64,000 nucleotides of DNA, taken from assembly GCF_001954135.1 (NCBI RefSeq), contig NZ_MBEQ01000042.1, forward strand, positions 24,902 through 88,901, given 5' to 3'. The DNA comes from Mycobacterium sp. GA-1841. GTDB taxonomy: Bacteria; Actinomycetota; Actinomycetes; Mycobacteriales; Mycobacteriaceae. This document shows, one piece after another, positions 52,638 through 63,807 of this stretch. Each line of letters begins with the position of its first letter. Positions within the stretch are counted from its first letter, which is position 1. Below the pieces are notes generated by a model. The model did not search any database and was not told the origin of the DNA. It saw only the letters and a program-made list of their open reading frames with translations. The position numbers were made by a program, and so were the translations under genes.

Positions 52638-55271
52638 TCAGGCCGTCAAGGCGATGTGGTGGGCGCCCTGCACGCTGGCGTAACGCTCAGGGCTGCAGGT
52701 CAACACGATCACCTGGCCGTCCCCGCCGACCGCGTCGAACACCGCGCCCATCTTGGTCAACCGTTCGGGATCGGTGAAACCGAGTGCATCGTCGATGATC
52801 ACCGGAACGCTGTCCTCCTTGGCCACCATCGTGGCGCCGGCCAGCCGCGCCACGATGGCCAATTGCTCCTTGGCACCACCCGACAGTGATTCGTAGGGCA
52901 CGGTGCGGCCGGACAGGGTGCGGGTGCAGATGTTGAGATCGCTGTCGACCTCGACCTCGAAGTCCTCGCCGAACACCAAGCGGCCCAGGCGTTGCACTTC
53001 GAGGCGGAACGGGTCGGCGTAGCGCTGTCGGGTGGCATCGCGGTGCCGGGCCATCACCGACCGCAGCGTCTCGGCGGCGCGGGCCCGGCGGTGCACCCGC
53101 AGATACTCGGTGTGGGCATGCTCGCGTTCGGTCTCGGCGGCGTCCAGATGCCCCTTGCGCCCCTGGGTGCCGTACACCTTGAGCTGCGCGGCCACCTCGC
53201 GCAGTCCGTCGACTGCGGCATCGTGCCGGACAGCCGAGACGTCGGCCCGACGCATCGCCGCCTGAAGGGCAGCGTTCACCGAATCCGGTGGTGTGGCCGA
53301 CAATTCGGCGCGCAACACGGTGACGCGGCCGGTGGTGGCGGCAGCCTCGTCATCGGCGGCCTGAGCCTTGATGGCCAGTGCCTCGTCGGCGACCACTGCG
53401 CGCGCTGCCTCAAGACGTCCGGTGCAGACGGTCAGTTCCGCCTGCGCCGAGGTGAGCTTCTCCCGCATCCCGCTGAGCCGGTTGGACTTCTCCGACAGCT
53501 TCTGGGCGGCCGCGGCCAGCACCTTGCGGCTGGTCTCGCTGTCGGCCACCGCCTGACGGTGCCGGGCCACCGCGGCGTCGAGTTCAGCCCGGGCCGCACC
53601 AGCGTCGGCGGGGCCGGCCAGTTCGAACAACGCCGCCTCGTCGGGGTGGGCTGCCCGCAGATGGGTCAGCCGCGACCGTAGGACGTCCAGATGATCCTCG
53701 CCGGTGAGGGCATCGACGGTGGCGTTCAGCCGGTCACGGGTGCCGAGCAGTTCCCGACGACGGGTGTCCAGCGCTCGCGCGGCATCCACACTCTCAACCC
53801 CGGAGGCGGCCAGTGCGGCCGTCAGCGTCGCCTGTGCCTCGTCGAGACGGGCCTGGGTCTGCGCGGCCGGGGTGCCGGGCACCACCCGTACGGTGAGCAC
53901 GCCGGGCAGGTCGATCTCGGTGTCGGCGGTGGTGTTGACCGACCACGGGCGGCCGACCTCCAGGGTGACCCCGGCGTCGTCCACCCGAACTTCGAGCTCC
54001 TCGGCCGCGACGAGTTCGATTCGCGCCGAGGCGAGTTCGGCTTGTCCGGTGGCGCGCTCCACGGCGAGGGCTGCCGCCTCGATGGCCCGCACCCCGGCAT
54101 CGTCGAGGGTTATCCCCGCCAACTCGCGGTTGACCCGGTCGAGATCGCGTACCGCGGCGTCGATCTTGCTGAGCCGGGTGGCCAGCCGGTCGGCTTCGTC
54201 CCGGTCGGTCATCCGCGTCAGCGTGGCGCGGGCCACCTCGACCAGGTCCGCATGTTCGTCTGCGGCCACCCGCGCCTGCTCGGCCGCGGCCTCGGCGGCC
54301 TCGTGAACCGCCCGCGCCGTGGTGGTGTCATCCTCGGCCGAGCTCAGCGTGGCCCGTAGGTCGGTGATGGCAGTTGCGCGTTCGTCGATCTCGGCGCGCA
54401 ACCGTCGGCGCTCGGTGAGCGCGTCGGCGGCCGCGCTCTGTGCCACCCGTGCGGCGTCGGCGACCACCTCGGCTTCTTTGAGTCGTTGCACCACGGCGGC
54501 GACCTCGTCGGCGGCCTTACGGGCCGCGGTCAGGCCGGCCTGGGCCTGCTCGCGCTCGGCGGCCAAACCCGTGACCTCGATGCTGAGTTCGGCATGACGG
54601 CGTACCGCGTCGTCGACCTCGGCCACCGCGGCAGCGCACCGTGCCACCGCGTCGTCGGCGGCGGCGAGCCGCTTGGTGACCGCGGCCCACTCCCCGGTCG
54701 GCCGGCCGGTGGCGGTGAAGTAGCGCAGATATTCGGCGTCGATGCGCTCGATCAGCAGCGGCTCGTCACCGGACAGCGTGACCGCCTCACCGGCAGCCAC
54801 GTCCAGCGCCCGGGCCAGGGCATCCGAACCGGACAGGTCGACGGGGGCGGTCGAGGAGGCCTGCAACACCCGCTGCGCCTGCCACAGGCTGGTGTCCACG
54901 GTTTCGCCGAGCATGGCCAGCACCCGCTCGTGCGCCTCGTCGCCACTGAGCTGCTCGCGCACCGGCGCCAGCACGGTCAGCTGGGTTTCGGCTTTCTTGT
55001 GGAACCGCTTGCGGTACATGAAACGATAAGGGCCGGTGGAGATTTCGGCCACCACCTCGGCACCGACGTCGGCGTGGGTGGGCTTGACCTGCTTGACTTC
55101 CTTCTTCCCCGAGCGGTCCTTGGCCTCCAGCAGCAGATCGAGCGCCTCGATCATCGAGGACTTACCGATCTCATTGGCGCCGCTGACCACCACCACACCG
55201 TGGTCGGGGAACTCGATCTCGCGGTGACTCACGCCGCGGTAATTGGTCAGGACCAGGCGGTGCAGTTTCAT
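52638..55271 (-). CDS. SbcC/Rad50-like SMC-type ATPase
   Basis: An 877-residue ATPase. Walker A is in VVVVSGANEIGKSSMIEALD near residue 30; a long central region of heptad-like Ala/Glu/Arg-rich sequence (about 170-700) forms coiled coil; the C-terminus has signature YESLSGGAKEQLAIVARLA and Walker B PVIIDDALGFTDPERL. It overlaps the nuclease gene by 4 bp, as in SbcDC/Mre11-Rad50 pairs that process DNA ends. Size and context match Rv1278. A zinc hook CxxC is not evident. Confidence 0.9.
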   Translation of the reverse strand: MKLHRLVLTNYRGVSHREIEFPDHGVVVVSGANEIGKSSMIEALDLLLEAKDRSGKKEVKQVKPTHADVGAEVVAEISTGPYRFMYRKRFHKKAETQLTVLAPVREQLSGDEAHERVLAMLGETVDTSLWQAQRVLQASSTAPVDLSGSDALARALDVAAGEAVTLSGDEPLLIERIDAEYLRYFTATGRPTGEWAAVTKRLAAADDAVARCAAAVAEVDDAVRRHAELSIEVTGLAAEREQAQAGLTAARKAADEVAAVVQRLKEAEVVADAARVAQSAAADALTERRRLRAEIDERATAITDLRATLSSAEDDTTTARAVHEAAEAAAEQARVAADEHADLVEVARATLTRMTDRDEADRLATRLSKIDAAVRDLDRVNRELAGITLDDAGVRAIEAAALAVERATGQAELASARIELVAAEELEVRVDDAGVTLEVGRPWSVNTTADTEIDLPGVLTVRVVPGTPAAQTQARLDEAQATLTAALAASGVESVDAARALDTRRRELLGTRDRLNATVDALTGEDHLDVLRSRLTHLRAAHPDEAALFELAGPADAGAARAELDAAVARHRQAVADSETSRKVLAAAAQKLSEKSNRLSGMREKLTSAQAELTVCTGRLEAARAVVADEALAIKAQAADDEAAATTGRVTVLRAELSATPPDSVNAALQAAMRRADVSAVRHDAAVDGLREVAAQLKVYGTQGRKGHLDAAETEREHAHTEYLRVHRRARAAETLRSVMARHRDATRQRYADPFRLEVQRLGRLVFGEDFEVEVDSDLNICTRTLSGRTVPYESLSGGAKEQLAIVARLAGATMVAKEDSVPVIIDDALGFTDPERLTKMGAVFDAVGGDGQVIVLTCSPERYASVQGAHHIALTA

Positions 55272-56428
55272 GCCGCACTTCCCCGATCGACCAGACGCAG
55301 CAACAGCCCCAGCGCAGCCCGCGCATCGTCGGCCGCGGCACCTTCGGATCGCGCCGTGGCCACCAGCTCGTCGACCGCGGCTGCGGCGAATCCGCCGATA
55401 CCGAGGTCGTCGAATTCGCCGTCGGCAGGAAGCACCGCGATCTCGGTGTGCCGTTCCCAAACGGTCAGCGCCGCGAACAACCGCGCGTACTTGTCCAGAC
55501 AGGCATCCAGCGCCGCCTTGTCGGTCACGGTCAGCGAACCGGTCAATGCCAGGCGCACCACCGTACATTCCTTGTCGGCCAACAGATCCAGGTTGATGTC
55601 GAGATCGGCGATGTCGCGGTCGGTATCCACCGCGCGGTGCAACGTGACGAACCGCCACCGGCCCACCCGTTCGGAATCGACCCGAACCGCGCGCTGCGGA
55701 TCGTCCTCATCGATGTCGACCACCAGCACATGGCCGGGATCGGATTCGATGTCGTCATAGTTGGTCACCTCAGGCGAACCCGAATACCACACCCGGCCCG
55801 TCGAGCCGACCTCGGCACGAGAGTGCTTGTCCCCCAACGCGACATAGTGGATGGCGCCGCGAGTGAGCGCATCCTCCACGGCAGCCAACCGGATCAACGA
55901 CGGCTTGCCCTTGTCCGGGTCGAGGAGGTCGACACCGCCGTGGCCGACCACAACCCGGGTGACCCCGTCGGCCGGCAGATCGGCCAGCACGTCACCCACC
56001 AGGTCGGAGGTCGGCGCCTTGGAGCGCCACGGACCGGCGACGATCTGCAGGCCGGGGCGCACATCATGCACGCCGGCGCGATCGAGCACCATGACATTGT
56101 CCGGGCATTCGGCGGTGAACAGCGCACTCGTGTAAACCGAGGCCGCGTCGAGCGGATCATGGTTGCCGGGCAACAGGTACACCGGCACCCCGATGCCGCG
56201 CATGGCCTCCAGCGACACGCTGACCTCACGAGGAGCCAACTGGTTGTGCTCGAACACGTCACCGGACACCACCACGAACTCCGCGCCCGAGGCCGCCGCG
56301 ACCGCGCCGAGTGCGGACACTGCCTCGCGGCGGGCGGCCGCATAACGTGGCTGGGCTTCCCCGTCACCGGCGCTGAGGAAGTGACGGGTCATGCCGAGTT
56401 GCCAATCGGCGGTGTGCAGAAAACGCAT
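55268..56428 (-). CDS. SbcD/Mre11-like metallophosphoesterase
   Basis: A 386-residue nuclease-type phosphoesterase. Metal motifs are FLHTADWQLGM (D-x-H), VVVSGDVFEHNQ (GD), YLLPGNHDPLD (GNHD), VVVGHGGVDL and ALGDKHSRAEV. It should act with the SMC-type ATPase from the coupled downstream gene on DNA ends. ATG 56428 is taken since MRFLHTAD is the conserved start. Matches Rv1277 in context. Confidence 0.92.
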   Translation of the reverse strand: MRFLHTADWQLGMTRHFLSAGDGEAQPRYAAARREAVSALGAVAAASGAEFVVVSGDVFEHNQLAPREVSVSLEAMRGIGVPVYLLPGNHDPLDAASVYTSALFTAECPDNVMVLDRAGVHDVRPGLQIVAGPWRSKAPTSDLVGDVLADLPADGVTRVVVGHGGVDLLDPDKGKPSLIRLAAVEDALTRGAIHYVALGDKHSRAEVGSTGRVWYSGSPEVTNYDDIESDPGHVLVVDIDEDDPQRAVRVDSERVGRWRFVTLHRAVDTDRDIADLDINLDLLADKECTVVRLALTGSLTVTDKAALDACLDKYARLFAALTVWERHTEIAVLPADGEFDDLGIGGFAAAAVDELVATARSEGAAADDARAALGLLLRLVDRGSAA

Positions 56429-56562
56429 CGACCCCGTCCCTCCATGTCCATTTTTCGTCCACATCCCGGCGACTCATCTTGCGAGCAAGGCGAGTGTAGG
56501 ACTGGGCGCCGACAAGTCCGGGGACGCGCGGCGGCGCGTATGGTCGGCAGCTTGCCTGCGGG

Positions 56563-58197
56563 TCAGCCGGCGGGAGCCTCGACCATCTCCGGCCGCACAT
56601 AATCGCGCGCCCTCAGCGCGAGGTACAGGGCGGAGAGTGTCGCCCCCTGTGACAGATCGACTCCCAGCAGCGATTCGATGCGACCGATCCGGTAGTAGAG
56701 AGTTTGCCGTTCGACGTGCAGGCGCCGGGCCGCCTCGCTCTTCTGGCCGGGGTTCTCACACAGCACCCGCAGGGTATCCACAAGCTGCGTGCCGTGCGCG
56801 TGGTCGTGCTCGATGAGCGGGTCGAGGCTGGTCCGGACGAATGATCGCAGGGCGGATTGGTCGCGGATCGACCACAACAGTCGATCGACGTCGGCCCGCG
56901 CGGCATCGTGCCACGGCCGCTTGGGACCGTGCGCCGCGGCCAGTGCGGTGTCCTCGGTCTCGGCCAGGCTCTGGCGGATGTGGTTCCAGGTTCGTGCGAC
57001 CCGGCCGACCGCGATGACCGCGAGTCCCGACACCCCGAAGCGCTGTTCTGCGAACCGCTCCACGGTCTCGGCGATGAAATTCGCCTCCTCGGAGCGCGTG
57101 CCGGGATCGTCGATGGCGACCAGCGCCACGGTCAGGCCACCGTCGCCACGGGCACCCACCACCATGGGACGCCCACGCTGGCCGAACGTCTTACGCACGT
57201 CCCGCCAGACCAGCGCCCAGGCCGCTTCCTCCCCGGCAAGCGGGTTGGCCGACGAGGCGTGCGCGATCGCCACCGGCATCAGGGGTCCCATCCGGCGTGG
57301 AAAACCCATGGCCGCCAACCGAATACTGGCCTCGGCATCGTCGATGTCTCTGGTCATCACCCGTTCGAGGAAGTCGCCCCGCTCACGAAGTGCCAGCACG
57401 GTTTCGGCTTGTTGTTGGCGCAACGCCAGCGCGAGCAAGCCGACCGCGCGATCGGTGGCCACCGCGTCGAGCTCGGCCAACGGCGAATCCAACCCCATCG
57501 CGGTGAGCGTGCCCCACGTCTCCCCCGTGCCCATCGGTATGGTTCGCCGGATCGTCTCGAACTCGATATGGGCCCCGCGCCGGAATGAATTCCACGACGC
57601 CAACACGATCGAGTCGGTGCTGGTGTAACTCACGTGCGAGATCGCGCCAGTGCGAGCGTTTTCCAGCACGACCGGGTTGCCGATGGCCTCCGACAGCGCC
57701 TCCAAGATCTGGGCCACGCCGGCGCCGTTCAGCATCAGTTCGGTGAATCTGCGGTGAAACTCGTTGCCCTGCTCCATGAGTCGCAGCTGGTGACTCATGA
57801 TCGCCTGATGCGCGGCCTCGGTCACCTCCACGAACGGCAGTTCCCGGTGCAGCGCGATCAACGGCAGGTTTCGCCGCCGGGCCTGGTCGACCAGTTCGTC
57901 GGGAAGCCTGTCGAACACCCTACCCAGTTCGATCGCCAGCCCGGCGACGTCGCGATTGCTCAGATCGTCGATGAACTGGCGTAGACCGGCCGGGCTGCGG
58001 TCCATCCCCATCCCGGTCGTCAGCAACAACTCTCGACCCTTGAGCAGGGTCGCGATATTGGGCACTTCACCGGCGTGCGCCCAGCGCACCGGACGATCCA
58101 GCGCCGGATCGTCCCCGGCGAGGATCTCCGGAGCGCCACGCTGAAGCGCGGGCAGGTGCAGGATCGTCCAAACCGTCACACCGAGGTGGTCACTCAC
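56563..58197 (-). CDS. PucR family transcriptional regulator
   Basis: A 544-residue regulator. The N-terminal PucR domain has VRWAHAGEVPNIATLLKGRELLLTTGMG (read in parts), a GGDEF-like central region follows, and the C-terminal helix-turn-helix is EAARRLHVERQTLYYRIGRIESLLG. These regulators often control divergent catabolic operons for purines, amines or amino acids. A TTGACA (58234-58229) lies upstream of the GTG at 58197. It is divergent from the aminotransferase operon with 313 bp between and is its presumed activator. Confidence 0.92.
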   Translation of the reverse strand: MSDHLGVTVWTILHLPALQRGAPEILAGDDPALDRPVRWAHAGEVPNIATLLKGRELLLTTGMGMDRSPAGLRQFIDDLSNRDVAGLAIELGRVFDRLPDELVDQARRRNLPLIALHRELPFVEVTEAAHQAIMSHQLRLMEQGNEFHRRFTELMLNGAGVAQILEALSEAIGNPVVLENARTGAISHVSYTSTDSIVLASWNSFRRGAHIEFETIRRTIPMGTGETWGTLTAMGLDSPLAELDAVATDRAVGLLALALRQQQAETVLALRERGDFLERVMTRDIDDAEASIRLAAMGFPRRMGPLMPVAIAHASSANPLAGEEAAWALVWRDVRKTFGQRGRPMVVGARGDGGLTVALVAIDDPGTRSEEANFIAETVERFAEQRFGVSGLAVIAVGRVARTWNHIRQSLAETEDTALAAAHGPKRPWHDAARADVDRLLWSIRDQSALRSFVRTSLDPLIEHDHAHGTQLVDTLRVLCENPGQKSEAARRLHVERQTLYYRIGRIESLLGVDLSQGATLSALYLALRARDYVRPEMVEAPAG

Positions 58198-58510
58198 CCC
58201 TTCGAATGTGTGGGAAGTGGCCCTAACCTGTCAAGGCTGAGACGGTGAAGTTCTGACACTCTGTCGGCCGCCCGGGCGGCTGACCAGCTAGGGACCCTTA
58301 TCAGGCGTCGACCAGCGCGGCAGCGATCACGCCGACCAGCCCTTCTGGGCCGTCCGACAAACTGTCAAAACACCGCGACCGAATCCAGACAGTTGGCATC
58401 TGGCTCGTCGTGTGGTCCAGGGCACATCATCGTGGTGTACCGGCGACGAACCCCCGAATACAGCGCAGGGGCCGCGACCGGCTCTCACCGAATCCCACAG
58501 ACGGAGGATC
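58198..58510. promoter_or_regulatory. Divergent promoter region, PucR / catabolic operon
   Basis: This 313-bp gap has no gene. On the left, minus strand, TTGACA at 58229-58234 is a likely -35 for pucR. In the right half, CCAGA (58385-58389) and TCTGG (58399-58403) form a weak 5-bp dyad. CGGAGGA just before 58511 is the aminotransferase ribosome-binding site. I see no stronger palindrome. Confidence 0.5.
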
Positions 58511-59914
58511 ATGCTCGACCATGCCCGCACGGCCGAAACCGATCGTTCTCGGCAAACACGAGTCGCGGACCGCGACCGGATCCGTGCCATAAGACAGCGC
58601 GAGGAGGAGCGGTTCGCGCGGGACCGGCCGAAATCGTTCGAGCTCGTGCAACGGGCCCGCCAGTCATTGCTCGGCGGCGTACCGATGAACTGGATGACCA
58701 AGTGGCCCGGCGGATTCCCGCCGTTCATCGCCACCGCGCGCGGCGCCCGCCTGGTCGATGTCGATGGCAATGAGTACATCGACTTCTGCTTCGGCGACAC
58801 CGGAGCAATGGCCGGCCACGCGCCGGCCGGCTCGGTGGGTGCGATCGCCGACCGAGCGGCCGATGGCATCACCTTCATGCTGCCGACAGAGGATGCGATC
58901 TGGGTCGGTGAGGAGATGACCCGCCGATTCGGCGTGCCGTACTGGCAGTTCGCCCTGACCGCCACCGACGCGAACCGCTTCGTGCTCCGGCTGGCACGGA
59001 TGATCACCGGACGCCCAAAGGTGCTGGTGTTCAACCACTGCTACCACGGCAGCGTCGACGAATCGCTCGCCACCCTGGTGGACGGCACGATCACCCCACG
59101 CCGCGGCAACATCGGTCCCGCGGTGCCGCCCAGCGAAACCACCAAGGTGGTCGAGTTCAACGATCTCGACGCTCTCGAGCAGGCGCTCGCCGGTGGCGAG
59201 GTGGCCGCCGTGCTGGCCGAACCGGCCCTGACGAATATCGGAATCGTCCTGCCGGAAGCCGGCTTTCACGACGCACTACGGAAACTCACCCACAAGTATG
59301 GAACGTTGCTCGTCATCGACGAGACCCACACCATCTGCGCAGGCCCCGGTGGCTACACACAGGCCCACGGGCTGCAGCCCGATTTCGTGACGATCGGCAA
59401 GTCGATCGGCAGTGGAGTGCCCTCGGCAGCCTATGGTTTCACCGCCGACATCGCCGAACGCATCGAACGCATGGTGTCGGTCGAGGACTCCGATGTGAGT
59501 GGGGTCGGGGGCACCTTGGCCGGTAATGCCTTGTCGCTGGCCGCCATCCGCGCGACGCTGTCCAACGTGCTGACCGAGCAGGCCTTCACCGGCATGACCG
59601 ATCTGGCCGTACAGCTCGAACGTGATGTCAACGAACTCATCGACGCCTATGACCTGCCCTGGCACGTCACCCGACTCGGCTGCCGCGTCGAGTACCTGTT
59701 CAGCGCCGACCGGGCCCGCAACGGCACGCAAGCCGCGCAGGCCGGTGACTTCGAGCTCGACCAGCTCATCCACCTGTACATGCTCAACCGCGGAATGCTG
59801 TTGACCCCGTTCCACAACATGACCCTGATGTCACCGGCCAACGTCCCCGCCGACGTCGACCGACACAAGGAGATCCTCACCGAGGCAATCGCCGAGCTCT
59901 ATCCAGCCCAGTAG
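58511..59914 (+). CDS. Class III PLP aminotransferase (glutamate-1-semialdehyde-like)
   Basis: A 467-residue PLP enzyme. VDVDGNEYIDFCFGDTGAMAG, VFNHCYHGSVDESLATL, LLVIDETHTICAGPGGYT (cofactor Asp) and TIGKSIGSGVPSAAYGF (Schiff-base K) place it in class III near the glutamate-1-semialdehyde aminomutase group. The ATG at 58511 follows CGGAGGA. An N-terminal 50-residue Arg-rich extension is longer than usual. First gene of an operon with pdxS, whose product makes its cofactor. Substrate is likely an amine or omega-amino acid. Confidence 0.9.
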   Translation: MLDHARTAETDRSRQTRVADRDRIRAIRQREEERFARDRPKSFELVQRARQSLLGGVPMNWMTKWPGGFPPFIATARGARLVDVDGNEYIDFCFGDTGAMAGHAPAGSVGAIADRAADGITFMLPTEDAIWVGEEMTRRFGVPYWQFALTATDANRFVLRLARMITGRPKVLVFNHCYHGSVDESLATLVDGTITPRRGNIGPAVPPSETTKVVEFNDLDALEQALAGGEVAAVLAEPALTNIGIVLPEAGFHDALRKLTHKYGTLLVIDETHTICAGPGGYTQAHGLQPDFVTIGKSIGSGVPSAAYGFTADIAERIERMVSVEDSDVSGVGGTLAGNALSLAAIRATLSNVLTEQAFTGMTDLAVQLERDVNELIDAYDLPWHVTRLGCRVEYLFSADRARNGTQAAQAGDFELDQLIHLYMLNRGMLLTPFHNMTLMSPANVPADVDRHKEILTEAIAELYPAQ

Positions 59915-59934
59915 TGAATCACAAGGAGACAACG

Positions 59935-61134
59935 ATGTATTTCCCCATTGACGAGTACGAAACCCGTTGGAGCAACGTGCTGGAGGCCATGCGTCAGCGT
60001 GGCTTCGACTGGGCGTTGATCTGGGGCCGCAGCGGCGGCACGTTCGAACGATGCAACGACATCTTGTATTTGTCGAACTACTACTCCAGCCAATCCGGCC
60101 ATGAATACGACAGCCCCGAGTGGATGGGTGTGAGTTTCTCGGCCATGGTGATCGGCGGCCAGGACCTTCCCGAGATGGTGGTCGACGAGCCGGACTTCCC
60201 TGCCGACTTGCTGCCGCTGCCGGCCAGCAACGTCACTTGGGAACCGCATCTGATCGAGGGCGTGGCCAAACTCATTCGCAGCAAGCCGATCTCACGCATC
60301 GCGATGGTGGGCACCGATTTCCTGCCGGTCAAGTACGCCCGGCTGCTGGAGGCCGAGCTGCCCGATGTGGAGTTCGTCGAGGCTGACGATCTGGTACGAG
60401 AGGTGCGAAAGCAGAAGAGCCCGCGGGAGCTTGACTGCTACCGCGAAATCGGAGTCAAGGTGACCGCAGCCATGGACGTGATGGTGCAGGCCGCCAGCAA
60501 GGGCGGGGTGACCCAGGCCGAGGTCGCCGCGCTCGGTACCGCCGAGCTGATGCGCCACGGCGGCGTACCCCACATGGTCCCGGTTTCCAGCGGTCCCACC
60601 ATGTTCAACCATTGTGGCGATCCGATCCTCGGGTTCAGCCCCAACGTCATGCTCGAAGAGGGCGACATGGTCCGTATGTGGATCTACGGACCGGTCTACC
60701 AGGGCTACTGGTCAGACCCGGGCCGCACGGTCATCGTCGGCGGCAAGGGCACCGCACGGCAACGCCAGCTGATCGAGAACGCCAACCACATCATCACCAC
60801 GCTGATGAACGAGATCCGCCCCGGTCGCCGGTTTTCCGAGATCGCCGCACTCGGTAACGAGCTGCGGGCCTCAATGGACACCGAGGAAGACCAGCCCGGC
60901 AAGATGTGGCCGATCTACGGGCACGGCGTCGGCCTGTTCTGGGAAGACCCGTGGCTGACCGCGGCCGCCGCCAACCCGACCGGTGAGGATCCCGTCTTCC
61001 ACGAGGGCCAGACCTACAGCACCGAGACGTTCCTGCACTGGTCCGGAGTCGGAAGTGCCGGCGCCGAGCAGAATTTCATCGTATGGAACGACGGCAACGA
61101 ACTGCTCACCACCACCGATCTCGTGAACTGGTAG
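59935..61134 (+). CDS. M24 family protein, creatinase-like
   Basis: A 399-residue pita-bread-fold hydrolase. An N-terminal creatinase domain with [17 protein letters not shown] is followed by the catalytic domain. The metal-site wording departs from aminopeptidases: the first Asp position reads [17 protein letters not shown] (Ile where Asp is usual), and the GHG motif is [12 protein letters not shown] (W for H before E), while the second Asp and STETF Glu remain. This resembles metal-independent creatinase. AAGGAG precedes ATG 59935; a GTG at 59914 is the alternative. It lies 20 bp after the aminotransferase. Confidence 0.82.
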   Translation: MYFPIDEYETRWSNVLEAMRQRGFDWALIWGRSGGTFERCNDILYLSNYYSSQSGHEYDSPEWMGVSFSAMVIGGQDLPEMVVDEPDFPADLLPLPASNVTWEPHLIEGVAKLIRSKPISRIAMVGTDFLPVKYARLLEAELPDVEFVEADDLVREVRKQKSPRELDCYREIGVKVTAAMDVMVQAASKGGVTQAEVAALGTAELMRHGGVPHMVPVSSGPTMFNHCGDPILGFSPNVMLEEGDMVRMWIYGPVYQGYWSDPGRTVIVGGKGTARQRQLIENANHIITTLMNEIRPGRRFSEIAALGNELRASMDTEEDQPGKMWPIYGHGVGLFWEDPWLTAAAANPTGEDPVFHEGQTYSTETFLHWSGVGSAGAEQNFIVWNDGNELLTTTDLVNW

Positions 61135-61144
61135 GACGGCGCAG

Positions 61145-62245
61145 ATGGCTACCGGTATCTGGTTCGACGAACGGTGTCTTGCACACGACAACGGCTCGAT
61201 GATTCTCGATGAGCGAGCCTCGTCGTGGCTGGAGGTGACTCATGCGGAGAACCCTCAGCGACTGGCACGAGCAGTGGCGGTACTCGAGGCATCGGGGGTG
61301 GCGCGCGAACTCGACTGGTTCCCGCTGCGGGAGGCCACCTCCGAAGATCTGGCCCTGGTGCACACCCGCGTACACATCGACAAGGTCCGCACGGCCTGCG
61401 ATTCCGACACCGCGGCTTTCGTGGGGCCGGAGGCACGCGCTGGCCGCGGTAGTTGGGAGCCGGCACTGCTGTCGGCGGGCGGCACGGTCGCCGCGGTCGA
61501 CTGGGTTCTCGACGGCGCCGAACGCAATGCCTACGTGTTGGCCCGACCGCCGGGCCATCACGCGTCGTCAGATACCGCGATGGGGTTCTGCCTGTTCAAC
61601 AATGTGGCGATCGCGGCCCGTCACGCCCAGCACCGGCACGGGCTCGGCCGGGTCGCGATCGTCGATTGGGATGTCCACCACGGCAACGGTACTGAGGACA
61701 TCTTCTACGAGGACCCGTCCGTTCTCTATGTCTCCCTGCATCAGGACGGCTTGTATCCGGCGGGCCGCGGCCTGGTGCACGACAGAGGGCGGGGTGCCGG
61801 CCGCGGCACCACCGTCAATCTGCCGCTGCCGGCCGGGACCGGCGATGCGGGGTATCTCAGCGCGGTCGACCGCCTGGTGGTGCCGGCCCTACACGCCTTC
61901 GGTCCCGACCTGATCCTGATCTCGGCCGGACAGGACCCTTCGGCGGCCGATCCACTCGGCCGGATGAGCGTGACCACCGAAGGGTTCCGCGGTATGACCC
62001 GCCGATTGGCCGACGTGTCCAACGAGGTCTGCGACGGGCGGCTGATTGCCGTGCAAGAAGGTGGGTACAGCGTCGACCATGTCCCCTTCTGTGTGTTGGC
62101 GATCATCGAGGAACTGGCCGGGCTCATCCCACAGTTCAGCACCGATCCGATGGAACTCGACACCCCGCAAGACCTGCGGGAGTACGAGATAGCGGCCATC
62201 GATGCACTGGTGACGGAATCACGCGCCACCGCCGGACAGCAGTGA
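61145..62245 (+). CDS. Histone deacetylase-family amidohydrolase (class II / acetylpolyamine type)
   Basis: A 366-residue zinc amidohydrolase. [20 protein letters not shown] holds the His pair, [15 protein letters not shown] supplies zinc ligands D and H, and [15 protein letters not shown] supplies the third Asp; QEGGYSV near the end positions the substrate Tyr-type loop. Bacterial members deacetylate polyamines or other acyl-amines. It is between the creatinase-like gene (10 bp) and the permease (8 bp), so it probably removes an acyl group from an imported compound in this pathway. Confidence 0.9.
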   Translation: MATGIWFDERCLAHDNGSMILDERASSWLEVTHAENPQRLARAVAVLEASGVARELDWFPLREATSEDLALVHTRVHIDKVRTACDSDTAAFVGPEARAGRGSWEPALLSAGGTVAAVDWVLDGAERNAYVLARPPGHHASSDTAMGFCLFNNVAIAARHAQHRHGLGRVAIVDWDVHHGNGTEDIFYEDPSVLYVSLHQDGLYPAGRGLVHDRGRGAGRGTTVNLPLPAGTGDAGYLSAVDRLVVPALHAFGPDLILISAGQDPSAADPLGRMSVTTEGFRGMTRRLADVSNEVCDGRLIAVQEGGYSVDHVPFCVLAIIEELAGLIPQFSTDPMELDTPQDLREYEIAAIDALVTESRATAGQQ

Positions 62246-62253
62246 GGAATGCG

Positions 62254-63807
62254 ATGACACAACCTGAGGTCAACGACGGCGGGGATGCGTACGGCTATAC
62301 CCAGACGCTGCAACGCAGCATCGGGCAATTCGCCAGCTTCGCCGCCGGTGTCAGCTATATCTCGGTGCTCACCGGCGTGTTCGGGCTGTTCTACTTCGGA
62401 TTCGCCACCGGCGGCCCGGCCTACGCCTGGTCGTGGCCCATGGTGTTCGCCGGGCAGCTCATGGTCGCCTTGTGTTTTGCCGAGCTGGCCAGCCGGTACC
62501 CGGTGGCCGGCTCGGTCTACAACTGGGCGAAAAAGTTGTCCGGCTCCACGTCGGCATGGTTGGCCGGCTGGCTGATGGCGGTGTCCTCGATCGTCACCGT
62601 CTCTGCCGTCGCGCTCACGTACCAGGTCACGCTCCCCCAGATCTGGTCGGGTTTCCAGATCGTCGGGGACGGCACCGGCCCGCATGATTTCGCGCTCAAC
62701 GGGGTGCTCCTCGCCGGGATCCTGATCGCCGTCACCACCATGGTGAACGCGTTCGGAGTGCGACTGGCGACGATGATCAACAGCATCGGAGTATTCGTCG
62801 AACTCGTCGCCGCCGTGCTGCTGATCGTCATCCTCGCCGTCCACGCCGTTCGGGGCCCCGGTGAACTCCTCCGAACACACGGCCTCGGGTCGTCCAACTC
62901 GTCGGGCTATTTCGGGGTGTTCCTCATCGCGGCGATCGCATCGGCATGGGTCATGTACGGCTTCGACACCGCCAGCACGCTGGGCGAGGAGACCAAGGAC
63001 CCGAAACGCACCGCACCACGGGCGATCATCCGCGCCGTAACGGCATCATTCGTCCTCGGCGGCCTGATCCTGTTGTTCGGAATCCTTTCCGCCCTTGACC
63101 TTTCCGATCCGGCACTGGGCTCCTCGTCGGGTGGTCTGCAGTACGTCGTCTTGTCGGTGTTGGGCGGAACTTTGGGCAAGCTGTTCTTGATCTCGGTCGC
63201 GGTGGCGATCACGGTGTGCGTCATCGCGCTCGAAGCCGCCGCGATCCGGATGGTGTTCGCCATGGCTCGTGACAACCGCACGCCCATGGCGGCGAAGCTG
63301 GCCTATGTACACCCGGTGCGCCGGACACCCACCAACGCGTCGATCGCCGTGGGAACGATCGCGATCCTGATTCTGGTGGTCATGCTGACCCAGCCGCAGA
63401 TCTACCTGATGCTCGCCAGTGTCGGGGTGGCCCTCATCTACTGCGCCTACCTCCTGGTCACCATCCCGATGCTGCGGCAGCGGCTGCGCGGTAGGTGGCC
63501 GCTGAAAGATGTTGGCGGTACCGACTATTCGTTGGGCCGCTGGGGGCTGACGGTCAACGTCATCGCGATCCTGTGGGGTATCGCCATGGCGGTCAACCTG
63601 TTATGGCCGCGACGCGAGGTGTACAACCCTGAACCGCCGTTCCACTGGTACTACGCCTGGTCGGGAATCCTGTTCCTCCTCACAGTCACAGTCGGCGGCC
63701 TGCTGTTGTACTGGATCCGGTTGCGGCACCGGCAAGGGACGATGCTCACCCACAGCACATCGGAAACCGCCGGTGAGAAACGCGATCTGGAGCCTGATGC
63801 AGTATGA
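62254..63807 (+). CDS. APC superfamily amino acid/amine permease
   Basis: A 517-residue transporter with about 12 helices, opening [20 protein letters not shown], with the [23 protein letters not shown] loop (read in two parts) characteristic of amino acid/choline/polyamine permeases. GAGGA is 5 nt before ATG 62254. Its stop overlaps pdxS by 4 bp. It should bring in the substrate of the operon. Confidence 0.9.
   Translation: MTQPEVNDGGDAYGYTQTLQRSIGQFASFAAGVSYISVLTGVFGLFYFGFATGGPAYAWSWPMVFAGQLMVALCFAELASRYPVAGSVYNWAKKLSGSTSAWLAGWLMAVSSIVTVSAVALTYQVTLPQIWSGFQIVGDGTGPHDFALNGVLLAGILIAVTTMVNAFGVRLATMINSIGVFVELVAAVLLIVILAVHAVRGPGELLRTHGLGSSNSSGYFGVFLIAAIASAWVMYGFDTASTLGEETKDPKRTAPRAIIRAVTASFVLGGLILLFGILSALDLSDPALGSSSGGLQYVVLSVLGGTLGKLFLISVAVAITVCVIALEAAAIRMVFAMARDNRTPMAAKLAYVHPVRRTPTNASIAVGTIAILILVVMLTQPQIYLMLASVGVALIYCAYLLVTIPMLRQRLRGRWPLKDVGGTDYSLGRWGLTVNVIAILWGIAMAVNLLWPRREVYNPEPPFHWYYAWSGILFLLTVTVGGLLLYWIRLRHRQGTMLTHSTSETAGEKRDLEPDAV

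Noticed and set aside
58385..58403. CCAGA...TCTGG dyad as PucR operator
   Set aside because: Five-base arms are too short to stand out in this composition; kept only as a note in the intergenic entry.
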